Shown here in pieces: positions 25,724-35,091 of a stretch of 64,000 nucleotides of DNA. Under the pieces are notes generated by a model. That model ran no database searches and was not told the origin of the DNA. It saw only the letters and a program-made list of their open reading frames with translations. The stretch comes from an uncultured Pseudoteredinibacter sp. (GTDB lineage: Bacteria; Pseudomonadota; Gammaproteobacteria; Pseudomonadales; Cellvibrionaceae), in NCBI RefSeq assembly GCF_947502065.1, contig NZ_CANMYE010000002.1:310001-374000 (forward strand), written 5' to 3'. Every line of letters begins with the position of its first letter. Within the stretch, counting starts at the first letter, position 1. The position numbers were made by a program, and so were the translations under genes.

Positions 25724-27831
25724 AGCTTAGCCGGCAACTATTTCTGCTAAGTTTACTAACCTTGGTAATTCCTTGGGCAGGCTATCAACACCTCCAGGAA
25801 ATGGATCAACTTTTGCGCGACGGGCAAAGCCGAGCCCTGCTAGCCCAGGCCAAGGCTGTAGCCACAGTATTGGGTAAGGACAAAAACCTGGAGCTTTTTC
25901 CAGCACACAATGCGCTAAGTGGCGAAGCCGGCTTCTTTGCCCCCCTGCAAAAGGGACAAACGGTCTTAGATGGTTACGGTGGTGATTGGCCCAGTTGGCG
26001 ATCTGGGCCTGTATACCAAGTTGGAGAGGCGCCCTTTCGCGCCCGCTGGCGACTCATGCTGCAACGTGCAGAGCAAGAAACCTTCGCCAACCGTAAACGC
26101 TTACGCAGCCCCCACAATCGTATTTTTGTCTTTGTAGAAGTACAAAAGCCCGAGCTCGGCTATTACCACCCAGGTAAGAATGGCTTAGCTAATGGCGATC
26201 ATTTAATCCTGCAAAGCGCATCCACAAGTTTTGCCTTAAGCACCAGCTCACCCGGCAAAGTCATCGCACGTTTTCAAAACGGCGAAAAGATCAGCACTGA
26301 GCATCGCATTCAAGGTTGGTGGCGTGAGAACAGCAACGGCTACCAAGTTGAGCTGCAAATGCCACTGTCGTTTTTGTCCGGCCGCTTTAATCTATCGGTG
26401 GTCTCTGATACTGGCGAAACTTTGAATCTCTGGCCTAGCGACTCCCAAGCACCAAGATTAGTGCAGCAGTTAGAAGGTTTAGATGAAGAGCTAAGCCATT
26501 TTCAGCAAGAGGGTTTACGCCTAAGCCTCAGCGGTACACAGGGTGAATTACTGGCTGATTTGCACAGTGACGTGGCTAACAGCGCTCGCTATTTTCCAGA
26601 GGCCAATAAATTACACCCATTTAAAGCCTGGATCTATCAACGCTTGTTGCAAAGTCAGCAACTAGAAGTGATCGAAGAATGGCAGAATATTGGTTGGTAT
26701 TTTGGCGATGAGCTAAGCCAAGCGCTGGCAGGGAGTGCGAGTGAACGCTGGTACCAAGGCTCTGGGCAACTTAAAGTTCGTGCCAGCGCACCGATCCGAA
26801 GCCCAAACGGGCAGGTTTTAGGCGCAGTGATTGCAGAACAAAGCAATGACACCCAGGCGGCCTTATTAAATTCTGCACTGCTTAACTTGCTGCTCTACTC
26901 CAGCCTGGGCAGCCTCCTACTTGGGGCCGCACTACTCGCCTATGCCAGCTGGCTGGGCTGGCGCATCAAAAAGCTTAGCCAGGCGGCCGAGCAGGCACTC
27001 GACGAGTATGGTCGCCCCAAGCCTGAACAGGGGCTACTGCCGGCCAGCGATGCCAAAGATGAGCTTGGTGACTTGAGCCGCAACTACCATCAACTATTGC
27101 GTCGCCTACGAGCCTACAGCGACTATTTGGGCAGCCTTTCAAGTAAGCTGTCCCATGAACTCAGAACCCCTCTAGCGGTGGTTAAAACCTCCCTGGATAA
27201 CCTGCAGCAATGTGAACTCAATCAAGAACAACAAAGTTACAGCCAGCGCGCCTTACAGGGCAGCGAGAGATTGTCGGCGATATTGAACGCCATGGGAGCG
27301 GCCAGCCAGGTGGAAGCGGCTATTGCCAGCGCCGAAAAAGAGCACTTCGCCTTAGATCAACTGCTCAAAGATCTCAGCCTCGCTTATGGCGACACCTTTG
27401 CTAAGCAGTGCCACATAAAGCTAGATTTAAGTATCGAAGGTCAAATTAGCTACTGGGGAGCACCAGAATTGTTGGCTCAGGCCCTGGATAAACTGGTTGA
27501 GAATGCCGTAGATTTCTGCCCCCAAGCCGGCACAATCACCCTATCTCTGGCCGCACACGACAGAGGGCTTACTTTATCGGTCGATAATGACGGCCCACTA
27601 CTGCCTGACCTCGTCAGTGAACAGCTATTCGACTCCCTTGTCTCGGTTAGAGATAAGAGCGACAGCGAACGCCCGCACTTAGGCCTAGGGCTTCGCATCG
27701 TGCAGCTAATCGCCGAGTTCCACCACGCAAATGTAAAGGCCCAGAACCGGGCAGATTTAGGTGGAGTGGTGTTTAGTTTAGAACTGCCAAATAGGCGCAG
27801 GCCCGATGAGCCGCCTCTTTCAACAAAATAG
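25720..27831 (+). CDS. pdsS: Proteobacterial dedicated sortase system histidine kinase
   Basis: 703 residues. One membrane helix at residues 7-22, a long ~370-residue periplasmic sensor, a second helix at ~390-415, HAMP-like linker, dimerisation domain with L-S-H-E-L-R-T-P-L-A-V-V (phospho-His), and an ATPase domain with N-box V-E-N-A-V-D-F and G-box L-G-L-G-L-R-I-V. The unusually large extracytoplasmic region is typical of the kinase dedicated to class GN sortase loci. Coupled to pdsR by an ATGA overlap. No terminator follows before the rpsT promoter. Confidence 0.9.
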   Translation: MKLSRQLFLLSLLTLVIPWAGYQHLQEMDQLLRDGQSRALLAQAKAVATVLGKDKNLELFPAHNALSGEAGFFAPLQKGQTVLDGYGGDWPSWRSGPVYQVGEAPFRARWRLMLQRAEQETFANRKRLRSPHNRIFVFVEVQKPELGYYHPGKNGLANGDHLILQSASTSFALSTSSPGKVIARFQNGEKISTEHRIQGWWRENSNGYQVELQMPLSFLSGRFNLSVVSDTGETLNLWPSDSQAPRLVQQLEGLDEELSHFQQEGLRLSLSGTQGELLADLHSDVANSARYFPEANKLHPFKAWIYQRLLQSQQLEVIEEWQNIGWYFGDELSQALAGSASERWYQGSGQLKVRASAPIRSPNGQVLGAVIAEQSNDTQAALLNSALLNLLLYSSLGSLLLGAALLAYASWLGWRIKKLSQAAEQALDEYGRPKPEQGLLPASDAKDELGDLSRNYHQLLRRLRAYSDYLGSLSSKLSHELRTPLAVVKTSLDNLQQCELNQEQQSYSQRALQGSERLSAILNAMGAASQVEAAIASAEKEHFALDQLLKDLSLAYGDTFAKQCHIKLDLSIEGQISYWGAPELLAQALDKLVENAVDFCPQAGTITLSLAAHDRGLTLSVDNDGPLLPDLVSEQLFDSLVSVRDKSDSERPHLGLGLRIVQLIAEFHHANVKAQNRADLGGVVFSLELPNRRRPDEPPLSTK

Positions 27832-27853
27832 GCAGATTATCACTGAAAGGGTC

Positions 27854-27881
27854 TTGACTTAAAAAACCAAAACGGCATAAT
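27854..27881 (+). promoter_or_regulatory. Sigma-70 promoter of rpsT
   Basis: -35 TTGACT (27854-27859) and -10 CATAAT (27876-27881) with 16-base spacing, followed by a short leader to the rpsT start. Confidence 0.75.
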
Positions 27882-27923
27882 ACCGCGTCCTTAATTTAGA
27901 CCAAACGTTATAGGAGCATTACG

Positions 27924-28190
27924 GTGGCAAATTCACCTCAAGCTAAAAAACGTGCCCGCCAGAACGAAAAGGCTCGCCAGCACAACGCCAGCCTACGCTC
28001 CATGGTGCGTACTTACATTAAAAAAGTTAACGCCGCGATCGACGCTGGCGATGCAGACGCTGCTAAAGCCGCTTACGCCGCTGCAGTACCTGTTATTGAC
28101 CGCATTGCAGACAAAGGCATTATTCACAAGAATAAAGCTGCTCGCCATAAGAGCCGTCTGAACGCGCAAGTTAAGGCTTTGGCTGCTTAA
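27924..28190 (+). CDS. rpsT: 30S ribosomal protein S20
   Basis: An 88-residue basic protein with the S20 signature ([18 protein letters not shown] ... [10 protein letters not shown]). It starts at GTG, positioned by TAGGAG at 27911-27916. A non-ATG start is also used by E. coli rpsT, where it contributes to translational autoregulation, so the weak start may be functional. S20 binds 16S rRNA in the small subunit body. Confidence 0.97.
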   Translation: MANSPQAKKRARQNEKARQHNASLRSMVRTYIKKVNAAIDAGDADAAKAAYAAAVPVIDRIADKGIIHKNKAARHKSRLNAQVKALAA

Positions 28191-28212
28191 TTGCACCGCT
28201 GCCTCAACTATC

Positions 28213-28240
28213 AAAAAAGCCGGCTTTAGCCGGTTTTTTT
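28213..28240 (+). terminator. Rho-independent terminator after rpsT
   Basis: An A-run and CCGGC pair with GCCGG and seven T around a TTTA loop (28213-28240). It lies 22 bases past the rpsT stop. The remaining ~250 bases to 28494 hold no gene or clear signal. Confidence 0.9.
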
Positions 28241-28494
28241 GTATCTGAAATTTACACCCCTCAGCTATCAGCGCAGGCGACAACAAGCCTGAAATCAAGC
28301 CAAAAAAGGCCCCTCATCCCCAAGTGGCAAATTCCAGTACCACTCAAGCAAACACCTCAAATAAAAGAACTAATTTTAAAAATTAATCCATAGTCAGATC
28401 TTCTCATTTTCACCGACCGGTAGCGACCACACGCAAGTAGCGTGACATAGTTCACAAAACAAAAGAGAAACCGTTCTCACTTGAGTGACTAATC

Positions 28495-29145
28495 ATGCCA
28501 ACAAAGACTGCCCCAATAGCCATACGGATCTGCCTATTATGCTTTGCATTGCTGCACACTCCGCTTTTATATGCACAAGAAGTAACCATTCAAGGAGTTG
28601 CCGCACTGCAGAACTGGGCCTCAACCGTAAGCAACCTACGCCACCAAGGCTTTAGCCAGGAGCAGCAGCTACAGGCGGTCAACCAGTACTTCAACCGCTT
28701 TTCATGGCGCAGCGACCGCCAACGCTGGCAGTCAGACGATCACTGGTCCAGCAGCTTCGACACCATTCGTAATCGCCAAGGGGATTGCGAAGATCTCAGC
28801 ATTGCCAAATTCACCACCCTATTAGCTCTAGGCTTCAAAGAACAGCAGCTACACCTGCACTATGTCTATTCTCGCCCTATTAAAGCAGGGCATATGGTAT
28901 TGTCAGTTCGCTTAGAAAACGGGCGTCAGCTCGTCCTAGACAGCCTTAGCGATAGCTTAAGCCCACTTTCCCAACGCAGCGATTTGCAAAGCATCTACCG
29001 CTTTAATCGTGAAGGGCTCTGGATTCCTAAACTGAGTGAAGATAAGCGCAGCCACAGTTTACTTCCAAGCTGGAAAAAGCTCCTGCAAAACGACCCTATG
29101 CTGCGCAACCCTGAATTGCTTTCTACCCAACTGGCCAGCCTTTAA
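28495..29145 (+). CDS. LapG-like transglutaminase-fold cysteine protease (peptidase family C93)
   Basis: 216 residues with a signal peptide (residues ~9-27) and the bacterial transglutaminase-like cysteine proteinase fold. The triad is visible: Cys98 in Q-G-D-C-E-D-L-S, His133 in A-G-H-M-V-L and Asp149 in V-L-D-S. LapG of Pseudomonas cleaves the N-terminus of the adhesin LapA in the periplasm under control of the c-di-GMP receptor LapD. Neither lapD nor a large adhesin is next to it here, so its substrate is unknown. Confidence 0.85.
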   Translation: MPTKTAPIAIRICLLCFALLHTPLLYAQEVTIQGVAALQNWASTVSNLRHQGFSQEQQLQAVNQYFNRFSWRSDRQRWQSDDHWSSSFDTIRNRQGDCEDLSIAKFTTLLALGFKEQQLHLHYVYSRPIKAGHMVLSVRLENGRQLVLDSLSDSLSPLSQRSDLQSIYRFNREGLWIPKLSEDKRSHSLLPSWKKLLQNDPMLRNPELLSTQLASL

Positions 29146-29168
29146 GCCAGTCCCAACCCTGCTCGGCC

Positions 29169-29206
29169 AAACTAAAGGAGAATAGAAATATATTCTCCTT
29201 TAGTTT
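29169..29206. terminator. Inverted repeat between convergent genes
   Basis: A perfect 16-bp inverted repeat (29169-29184 with 29191-29206, 6-base loop) lies just after the LapG-like gene and runs into the stop region of the convergent DUF6122 gene. It lacks a classical T-tract, but its position suits a shared 3' hairpin. Confidence 0.55.
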
Positions 29207-29544
29207 ATCCAACTGCCAGTATTTACTTGGCAATCGATACTGTCCAGCGCCATATGAATCACCAAACCCAAGCCAATCCATCGGGTTTTACTGAAAATAC
29301 AAAGAACTAAATAGCCAATAATCATCGGCAAGCGGTGCAGCGGGTGAAATCCAATACTGCAGCGATTTGGATCATAAATAGGATCTGCCAATAGATGATC
29401 CACATCCACCAGCATCGTTAGCATCATGATCAGATAGGCTTTACGCCACTGTTTTGGGAAAAACAAAACCGCTACAGCAAGCGGCACTATGAAATGTTGG
29501 GCTATGTGGAAAATAAGAAAACCTCGAACGGTAGGAGACAGCAT
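29200..29544 (-). CDS. DUF6122 family membrane protein
   Basis: 114 residues with about three membrane segments. H-I-A-Q-H-F-I-V-P, T-M-L-V-D-V-D-H-L-L-A-D-P-I-Y-D-P-N-R-C-S-I-G-F-H-P-L-H match the DUF6122 family, which resembles membrane-bound metal-dependent hydrolase-like proteins with conserved His/Asp. No function is established. It converges with the LapG-like gene. Confidence 0.75.
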   Translation of the reverse strand: MLSPTVRGFLIFHIAQHFIVPLAVAVLFFPKQWRKAYLIMMLTMLVDVDHLLADPIYDPNRCSIGFHPLHRLPMIIGYLVLCIFSKTRWIGLGLVIHMALDSIDCQVNTGSWIN

Positions 29545-29614
29545 TTGGAGTAGGCGCAGTATAACAGTTACCAGACGCTCTTTGCTTGACCGATGCCACC
29601 CAGTGTTGCCCTAG

Positions 29615-29962
29615 CTATTTGTCAAACAATACAGCAACTGCTAACAGGGGGTAAATCCAAGTCGCCGTATATTGCACATCCAGCCCTATCAAGCCAAGCT
29701 TCACAGCAAGCATAACGGCGATGTAAAGACCACCCAATATCGTCAGACTAAAAAGACTTTTAGTCTTGTACTTGTGATAGTTCCTAAACGCCACTCCCAA
29801 TCCCGAAATAAACAAAAAATATATAAAAAATTGCACCGGAATTTCATGGCCTTTGTATACTTCAGAGCCAATTGGCCAACTCAGGTAAACGTAACAAGCT
29901 AAGCAAATGACTCCTACAAGCCAGACAAGGTTGAATATACGTATAGTCAAATTGTTACTCAT
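29615..29962 (-). CDS. Four-helix membrane protein, possible immunity protein
   Basis: 115 residues from the ATG at 29962 (M-S-N-N-L-T), which has GGATGGG just upstream; a longer in-frame start at 30010 is less well supported. Four predicted membrane helices (about 9-27, 42-58, 67-85, 93-112) and basic loops. No family recognised. It directly follows, on the same strand, the double-glycine bacteriocin-like ORF at 30029-30238, and small polytopic proteins in that position are often immunity proteins; that role is inference. Confidence 0.5.
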   Translation of the reverse strand: MSNNLTIRIFNLVWLVGVICLACYVYLSWPIGSEVYKGHEIPVQFFIYFLFISGLGVAFRNYHKYKTKSLFSLTILGGLYIAVMLAVKLGLIGLDVQYTATWIYPLLAVAVLFDK

Positions 29963-30028
29963 CACCCATCCTTGCAACCTAAAGATGTTCATCAAGGCAA
30001 GCGCCCCCAAGGGCCACTTGCTTTCTAG

Positions 30029-30238
30029 TTAATGACTAGAAAATGCCCGCCCAATAGCAATGGCAGCCAACACACCAACGCCAAAGGCTACAGCAGCAGG
30101 AGCTGCTACTACCGACGCAACTAAGACCAAGCCACCAATAAGGGCTGTTCCTTGATCAAGCGTGAGCCCACCATTAACTCTAGAATAAATTACAACCGCA
30201 CACGCATCTTTGAAATGGCTACTAAAATTAATTAACAA
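30029..30238 (-). CDS. Bacteriocin-like double-glycine peptide (leader possibly degenerate)
   Basis: A 69-codon frame whose only plausible start is TTG at 30238 (GAGGTG lies about 11 bases upstream). Residues 22-24 read V-N-G-G, resembling a double-glycine processing site. The following 45 residues (L-T-L-D-Q-G-T-A-L-I-G-G-L-V ... A-I-A-I-G-R-A-F-S-S-H) are Gly/Ala-rich and hydrophobic, as in class II bacteriocins and microcins. The leader portion does not look typical and an ATG in another frame stops after four codons, so the leader may be frameshifted. Function is tentative. Confidence 0.4.
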   Translation of the reverse strand: MLINFSSHFKDACAVVIYSRVNGGLTLDQGTALIGGLVLVASVVAAPAAVAFGVGVLAAIAIGRAFSSH

Positions 30239-30395
30239 ACATTCCGAAACACCTCAACGCGCACCGGCGAGGTAAATATTATTGAATTGATAACACTTGA
30301 AAATCAGCCAAATCGATTAAGCTGAACACTATAGGAGGACAGCCCATCACTATAGACAACGGACTGCATAGAAACAAAAGACTGAAAATACAAAC

Positions 30396-30432
30396 ATGGG
30401 GTTAGAGCCAACAATCTTAACTCTAACCCCAT
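30396..30432. repeat. 12-bp inverted repeat downstream of the RND gene
   Basis: Arms 30396-30407 and 30421-30432 are perfectly complementary around a 13-base loop, directly after the stop of the leftward RND transporter gene. There is no T-tract on either side. It may act as an mRNA 3'-end stabiliser. Confidence 0.5.
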
Positions 30433-30442
30433 TGCTAAGAAA

Positions 30443-33400
30443 TCAATTATTAATCAACGCTTGCTCACTTTCATCAGCCGGCTTATCTTCTTCACCATTA
30501 ATACTGTAATGAATGCCAAACCAAGACAGTACGCCAGATTTAATACTAGCGCCTAGCGAGTACAAAGCTGGCACCAACAGTAGCGAAACAAACAGTGCAA
30601 ACAAAACACCAAAGGCCAAAGCAATTACCGCCGGATGTAAGAACTGCGCCTGCGCCGAGCGCTCGGCCAACATCGGCATCAAGCCAATAAAGGTAGTAAT
30701 TGAAGTCAGCAAAATCGGACGGAAACGATTCACACCGCCAGCAATTACCGCATCGCGTACGGACATGCCCTTTTGACGCTGCTTACCAATATAATCCATC
30801 AATACCAAGTTATCGTTTACCACAACACCCGCGGCTGCACCGATACCAAAGTAAGAGAACAGCGCCATTGATGTATCAAAAATCAAGTGGCCATAAACCG
30901 CCCCCATAAAGCCGAAGGGGATCGCGGTCATAATAATGATTGGCTTAAAGTAAGACTTAAAGGCAACCGCAAGTAAGGCATACATTCCAAATAGAGCTAG
31001 GAAATATAGCGAAGCGATTTCTTTCATAAATTGCGCTTCACCTTCCGCCTGGCCGGCTTTGTTCACCGACAAACCAGGGTAGCGCGCTTTCCAGTCTTCT
31101 AGGAAGTTTTTCTCCATATCATCCATAATGTCTTTGCGCACATCGCCGCTTAGCTCGGCATCAATATAGGCGCTGCGATTACCGTTGCGACGATTAATGC
31201 TCTTGATACCAGGTGCATATTCCACCTCAGCCACTGAGAACAACGGCACTTCGCGACCGTCCGCCGTGCGGATTCGAAAATCATCCAGACTATCCAAGCT
31301 GTGTCGCGCGGATTTCGGGTAGCGCAACATCACACGCACATCACCATTAGCACGAGGTAAGCGTTGTACTTCCTCACCGTAGTAGGCTTGACGTACCTGG
31401 CGAGAAACCGAAGCCAAATCAACACCTAGCTTCTCAGCACCTGGCAGCAAGCTTAAGCGCAGTTCATCGGCGCTGCCCTGCATATTATTGCGAACAAAGA
31501 AAATGGAATCATAAGATTGCAATTGCATCTCTAGTTCTGCCACGGCCTCGCGCAAGGTATCCAGATCTTTATGCTGCAAGGAGTAATTAATGCGCTGACC
31601 ACCATCGTTCATGGTGTACTCTACCGAAACACTTTCGGCGTCAGGCACTTCACCCACCAACTCACTTAATCGTTTAGCGGTTTCTTTCGCTGAAAGCTCA
31701 CGCACTTCAGGTGGGGCAAGTTTTACAATGGCAATCACGCTGTCACGACGTGAGCGGGTATACCAATTCTCAATTAGCTCGCCGCTACCGCCTTCAGCAT
31801 TTTGATTCACCTCAGCTTCCAACTGCTTTTCGGCCGTTTGTAGCTGATCAAGAACCTCTAAAGCTCGACTATAAGGTGAGCCAGAGGGCATCTCTACGTT
31901 GATAATAACCTGATCACTTTCGATTTCTGGGTTGAAGGAAAAACGCACCCAGCCGGTACTGAAAACACCCAAACTAATGATAAAGAAAGAGATAAAAATC
32001 GAAATGGTCAAACCACGATACTTAATCGCCTTTTCCAACCAACCGCGATAAGTCGTATCAGCAAATCTCACCAAAGAATGCGCAATCTTTTGTTGAGTGC
32101 GAGCCAAACCGTGCAAGTCTTTACGTGGACGCAGCTTTCTCAAATGCGCAGGAAGAATTAAAAATGCTTCGATTAGAGAGATTACCAGCGCTGCTGTGAT
32201 AACAATCGACAACATACGAGTAATTTGCACACTTTCACCACTGAGGAACATCCACGGCATAAAAGCAACGATGGTTGTTAATACCGCAAAGATAACGGGC
32301 TTTGCTACCGCCTTAGTGCCCTCAACAGCGGATTCCACACCGCCACCGTGATCCGCACCATGGTGGTGGATACTTTCACCCACCACAATGGCATCATCCA
32401 CCACGATCCCGAGCACCAGCAAGAACGCGAAGGTCGACATTACATTCATGGAAACATCATAGGCTGGCAAGAAGGCCAAGGTGCCCACGAAAGCCACACC
32501 GATTCCCACTGTCACCCACAGCGCAACTTGTGGACGCAGAGTTAGAATCAAAACTAAAAATACTAATAACAAACCCGATAGCGCTGCAGAAACAATGGTA
32601 TCCATGCGATTGTTATAAACATCCGCTGAATCCCACCACAGGGTTAGACTCATCCCCTCGGGCATACTCTCTTGGCGCTTAGCCAACCACTCATTCATGG
32701 AATGACTGGCTGCAACAATATCCATCGAATCAGTTGTCATCACCTGCACCAATACCGCAGGCTCACCATTCAATGTCGCTAGAATCTCATTTTCTTCGTA
32801 ACCATCGATTACTTTGGCCACATCACCTAGCAAAACAACACCACCATCTTCGCTCTGACGAAGAATAATGCTGTCAAAATCCTGCTGATTGTTGGCCATA
32901 TTGCGTGCACGCAACTGCACATCACCCGTGGCCGTGCGAACACTGCCCGATGATAAATTTAAAGAATTAGCACGAATAACCGCCGAAACCTGATCAAAGC
33001 TCAAACCATAGCGGCGCATCGCCTCTTCAGAAAGTTCAATGGCAACTTCTTCCGAGCGGGCACCAAACAGCTCCACAATAGAAATATTCGGCAAAGCGGC
33101 CACTTCATCGCGAATATTCTCCGCCATATCGGTAAGGCGCTTTTCGCCGACATTACCATGCACAGCCAAACGCATCATTTCGTTGCGAAATACCGACTGG
33201 CGCACGACTGGCGGTTCAATATCCCTCGGCAAAGAGTTAACACTATCAACGCGAAGCTTTACGTCATTCACAAACTCCGCCATATCAACTTGGCCAAGCG
33301 CTCGAACCACAATACGACCAAAGCCTTCCGCCGCAAATGAGTTTACTCGATCGATATTATCAAGATCTTTTAAGGCTTCCTCGATGCGAATAACGACCTG

Positions 33401-33586
33401 CTCTTCTACTTCTTGGGGAGCAGCGCCCGGCCAAGGAACATTAATCTCAACCTGGTTCGCTTCAAAAATAGGGAATACTTCACGCTCAACATTGAGATAG
33501 CCGATAACGCCCGCCACCAACAAGCCAAACATTAACAGGTTTGCCGCCACAGAGTTTTTGGCAAACCATGCAATCAACTTATCCAT
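30443..33586 (-). CDS. RND efflux permease subunit (AcrB/HAE family)
   Basis: 1047 residues with the RND plan: TM1 near residue 12, a large periplasmic loop, a TM2-6 block containing G-I-V-V-D-D-A-I-V-V-G-E-S-I (the paired aspartates of the proton relay), a second loop and TM7-12 ending in F-R-P-I-L-L-T-S-I-T-T-F-I-G-L. It is the inner-membrane pump of a tripartite exporter; substrates unknown. It overlaps the adaptor gene by 8 bases. No outer-membrane TolC gene is in the window. Confidence 0.93.
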   Translation of the reverse strand: MDKLIAWFAKNSVAANLLMFGLLVAGVIGYLNVEREVFPIFEANQVEINVPWPGAAPQEVEEQVVIRIEEALKDLDNIDRVNSFAAEGFGRIVVRALGQVDMAEFVNDVKLRVDSVNSLPRDIEPPVVRQSVFRNEMMRLAVHGNVGEKRLTDMAENIRDEVAALPNISIVELFGARSEEVAIELSEEAMRRYGLSFDQVSAVIRANSLNLSSGSVRTATGDVQLRARNMANNQQDFDSIILRQSEDGGVVLLGDVAKVIDGYEENEILATLNGEPAVLVQVMTTDSMDIVAASHSMNEWLAKRQESMPEGMSLTLWWDSADVYNNRMDTIVSAALSGLLLVFLVLILTLRPQVALWVTVGIGVAFVGTLAFLPAYDVSMNVMSTFAFLLVLGIVVDDAIVVGESIHHHGADHGGGVESAVEGTKAVAKPVIFAVLTTIVAFMPWMFLSGESVQITRMLSIVITAALVISLIEAFLILPAHLRKLRPRKDLHGLARTQQKIAHSLVRFADTTYRGWLEKAIKYRGLTISIFISFFIISLGVFSTGWVRFSFNPEIESDQVIINVEMPSGSPYSRALEVLDQLQTAEKQLEAEVNQNAEGGSGELIENWYTRSRRDSVIAIVKLAPPEVRELSAKETAKRLSELVGEVPDAESVSVEYTMNDGGQRINYSLQHKDLDTLREAVAELEMQLQSYDSIFFVRNNMQGSADELRLSLLPGAEKLGVDLASVSRQVRQAYYGEEVQRLPRANGDVRVMLRYPKSARHSLDSLDDFRIRTADGREVPLFSVAEVEYAPGIKSINRRNGNRSAYIDAELSGDVRKDIMDDMEKNFLEDWKARYPGLSVNKAGQAEGEAQFMKEIASLYFLALFGMYALLAVAFKSYFKPIIIMTAIPFGFMGAVYGHLIFDTSMALFSYFGIGAAAGVVVNDNLVLMDYIGKQRQKGMSVRDAVIAGGVNRFRPILLTSITTFIGLMPMLAERSAQAQFLHPAVIALAFGVLFALFVSLLLVPALYSLGASIKSGVLSWFGIHYSINGEEDKPADESEQALINN

Positions 33587-34769
33587 TTGCAGAACCCTCA
33601 GCTACAGTCGCGGTCTGCACTTCACTTTGTTCATTGCGCTCCATAATGTTGATGGCCATACCCTGAGTTGGGTTACGTAGCGGAGAAACAATAACCATCT
33701 CGCCCTCTTGCACAGCGCCTTCAATCAGCACTCGCTCCGGGCTTTTATCGATAACATGTACTTCACGCACATCCAGGCGGTTTTCTTTATCTACTACATA
33801 AATGCGGTCATTGGCTCGCAAAGCCGCACGAGGAACAACTAAAGCCTGATTAATCGTATCACCATAAACTTCAGCGCGAACATACATACCCACCGCGAGA
33901 GGATTGGTTTGCTGATAAGGGTTTTTTACCTCAGCTATGGCATAAACCAAACGAGTACTCTGATCAAAGGCCGCATCAACACGAGTTAGCTGCGCATCCC
34001 ACTCTAGCTCTTTACCTGCAAAACGAGTTTTGAGTTTAACAAGTGGAGTACGCTCTTCTGTAGCAACAAAACCAATCGGCAAATTCAAAGAAGCCAGTTG
34101 ACGATCGGTTAGGGGCAAACGAAGCTTAACCTTGTCCGTTGCAAAGGCGCGCCCAACGTTGCTGCCTTGAGAAATATATTGGCCAATGTTTGCGGCGATT
34201 GACTTTAGACGACCATCAAAGGGGAGAGAAATTTTGGTGCGCTTCAAATTAAGCTGCGCTTGAGCAAGATCCGCATCGGCCGCCTTCAGGTTCGCCTTGG
34301 CTTCAGCCAGCTGTGGTTTCTTAAGAGCCAGTGCTGATGGATTTTTCACACCGCGCAACTGACGACGCGCAACTTCGGCATCCGCCTCCACTTGCTCTAC
34401 TCGAGTTTTTGCTTCGGCGACACGCGCCTCGGCACGCTTTAAGGCCAATTTATAATCAGCGTCATCAATTCTTAAAATGGCTTCGCCCGCTTTAAACTGA
34501 CCACCTTCGATATACTCAGGAGACACCCACTCCACCATACCGCTCACCTGGCTAATAACATTCACCTCGGTGTTAGCTTTAACTTCAGCTTGGGTGCGAA
34601 TTTTCAAGGTAATCTCTTCGCGAGAAACCGGCTCCGCGAATAGCGAAGGCGCTTGACTCACCTCATCCTTTTTCTCTGGCTCTGGCTTAGTTGCATCGAG
34701 TACAACCCAAACGGCGACACCAGCGGCAATAACAGCAACGGGGGCTAGGAACTTAAACAGGCGTTTCAT
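33579..34769 (-). CDS. RND efflux periplasmic adaptor subunit
   Basis: 396 residues from ATG 34769 (M-K-R-L-F-K-F-L), which starts directly at the membrane anchor (residues ~4-24). Then a lipoyl half-motif (V-I-S-Q-V-S-G-M-V-E-W-V ... G-Q-F-K-A-G-E-A-I-L-R-I-D-D), an alpha-helical hairpin (residues ~95-180), the second lipoyl half (I-S-L-P-F-D-G-R-L) and beta-barrel. It bridges the RND pump to an outer-membrane channel and is translationally coupled to the pump gene. Confidence 0.92.
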   Translation of the reverse strand: MKRLFKFLAPVAVIAAGVAVWVVLDATKPEPEKKDEVSQAPSLFAEPVSREEITLKIRTQAEVKANTEVNVISQVSGMVEWVSPEYIEGGQFKAGEAILRIDDADYKLALKRAEARVAEAKTRVEQVEADAEVARRQLRGVKNPSALALKKPQLAEAKANLKAADADLAQAQLNLKRTKISLPFDGRLKSIAANIGQYISQGSNVGRAFATDKVKLRLPLTDRQLASLNLPIGFVATEERTPLVKLKTRFAGKELEWDAQLTRVDAAFDQSTRLVYAIAEVKNPYQQTNPLAVGMYVRAEVYGDTINQALVVPRAALRANDRIYVVDKENRLDVREVHVIDKSPERVLIEGAVQEGEMVIVSPLRNPTQGMAINIMERNEQSEVQTATVAEGSANG

Positions 34770-35049
34770 TATTTTGGCCTTCCTTATCATTTTCTTGATA
34801 GGCTAAATGCGGGTTAAAACTCCACTATAGGAGCCTTAGTTGTAGCATTAGACGAGACTCAGAAATAAAAGGTTGCAACGTAAGTTAAAACGAGTGAAAT
34901 TCTCGTTAAACAACGGCGGCAATGCTGAAGAGTGGCCGAACAGCCTAGGCCAGAAGCCAAGCATTTATTGAAGTATAGACGGGCTCAGTCGGCTTGGCTT
35001 TAGGTAGAAAGAAGGGTTGCTTATCAGTTGCGGTAGACCCGGAAGCACC

Positions 35050-35078
35050 GGGGTCAGACCCCATAAGGGTCTGACCCC
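35050..35078. repeat. Inverted repeat with GGGGTCAGA termini
   Basis: Perfect 12-bp arms (35050-35061 with 35067-35078) around a CATAA loop, just past the stop of the leftward aminotransferase gene. Its outer GGGGTCAGA...TCTGACCCC is shared with the longer palindrome at 48613-48679. The rest of the 322-base gap (34770-35091) shows no gene. Confidence 0.7.
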
Positions 35079-35091
35079 AACTCGAATACAA

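Noticed and set aside
30513..33500. Several rightward ORFs opposite the RND pump gene
   Set aside because: All are shadows of a long, well-conserved coding sequence on the other strand.
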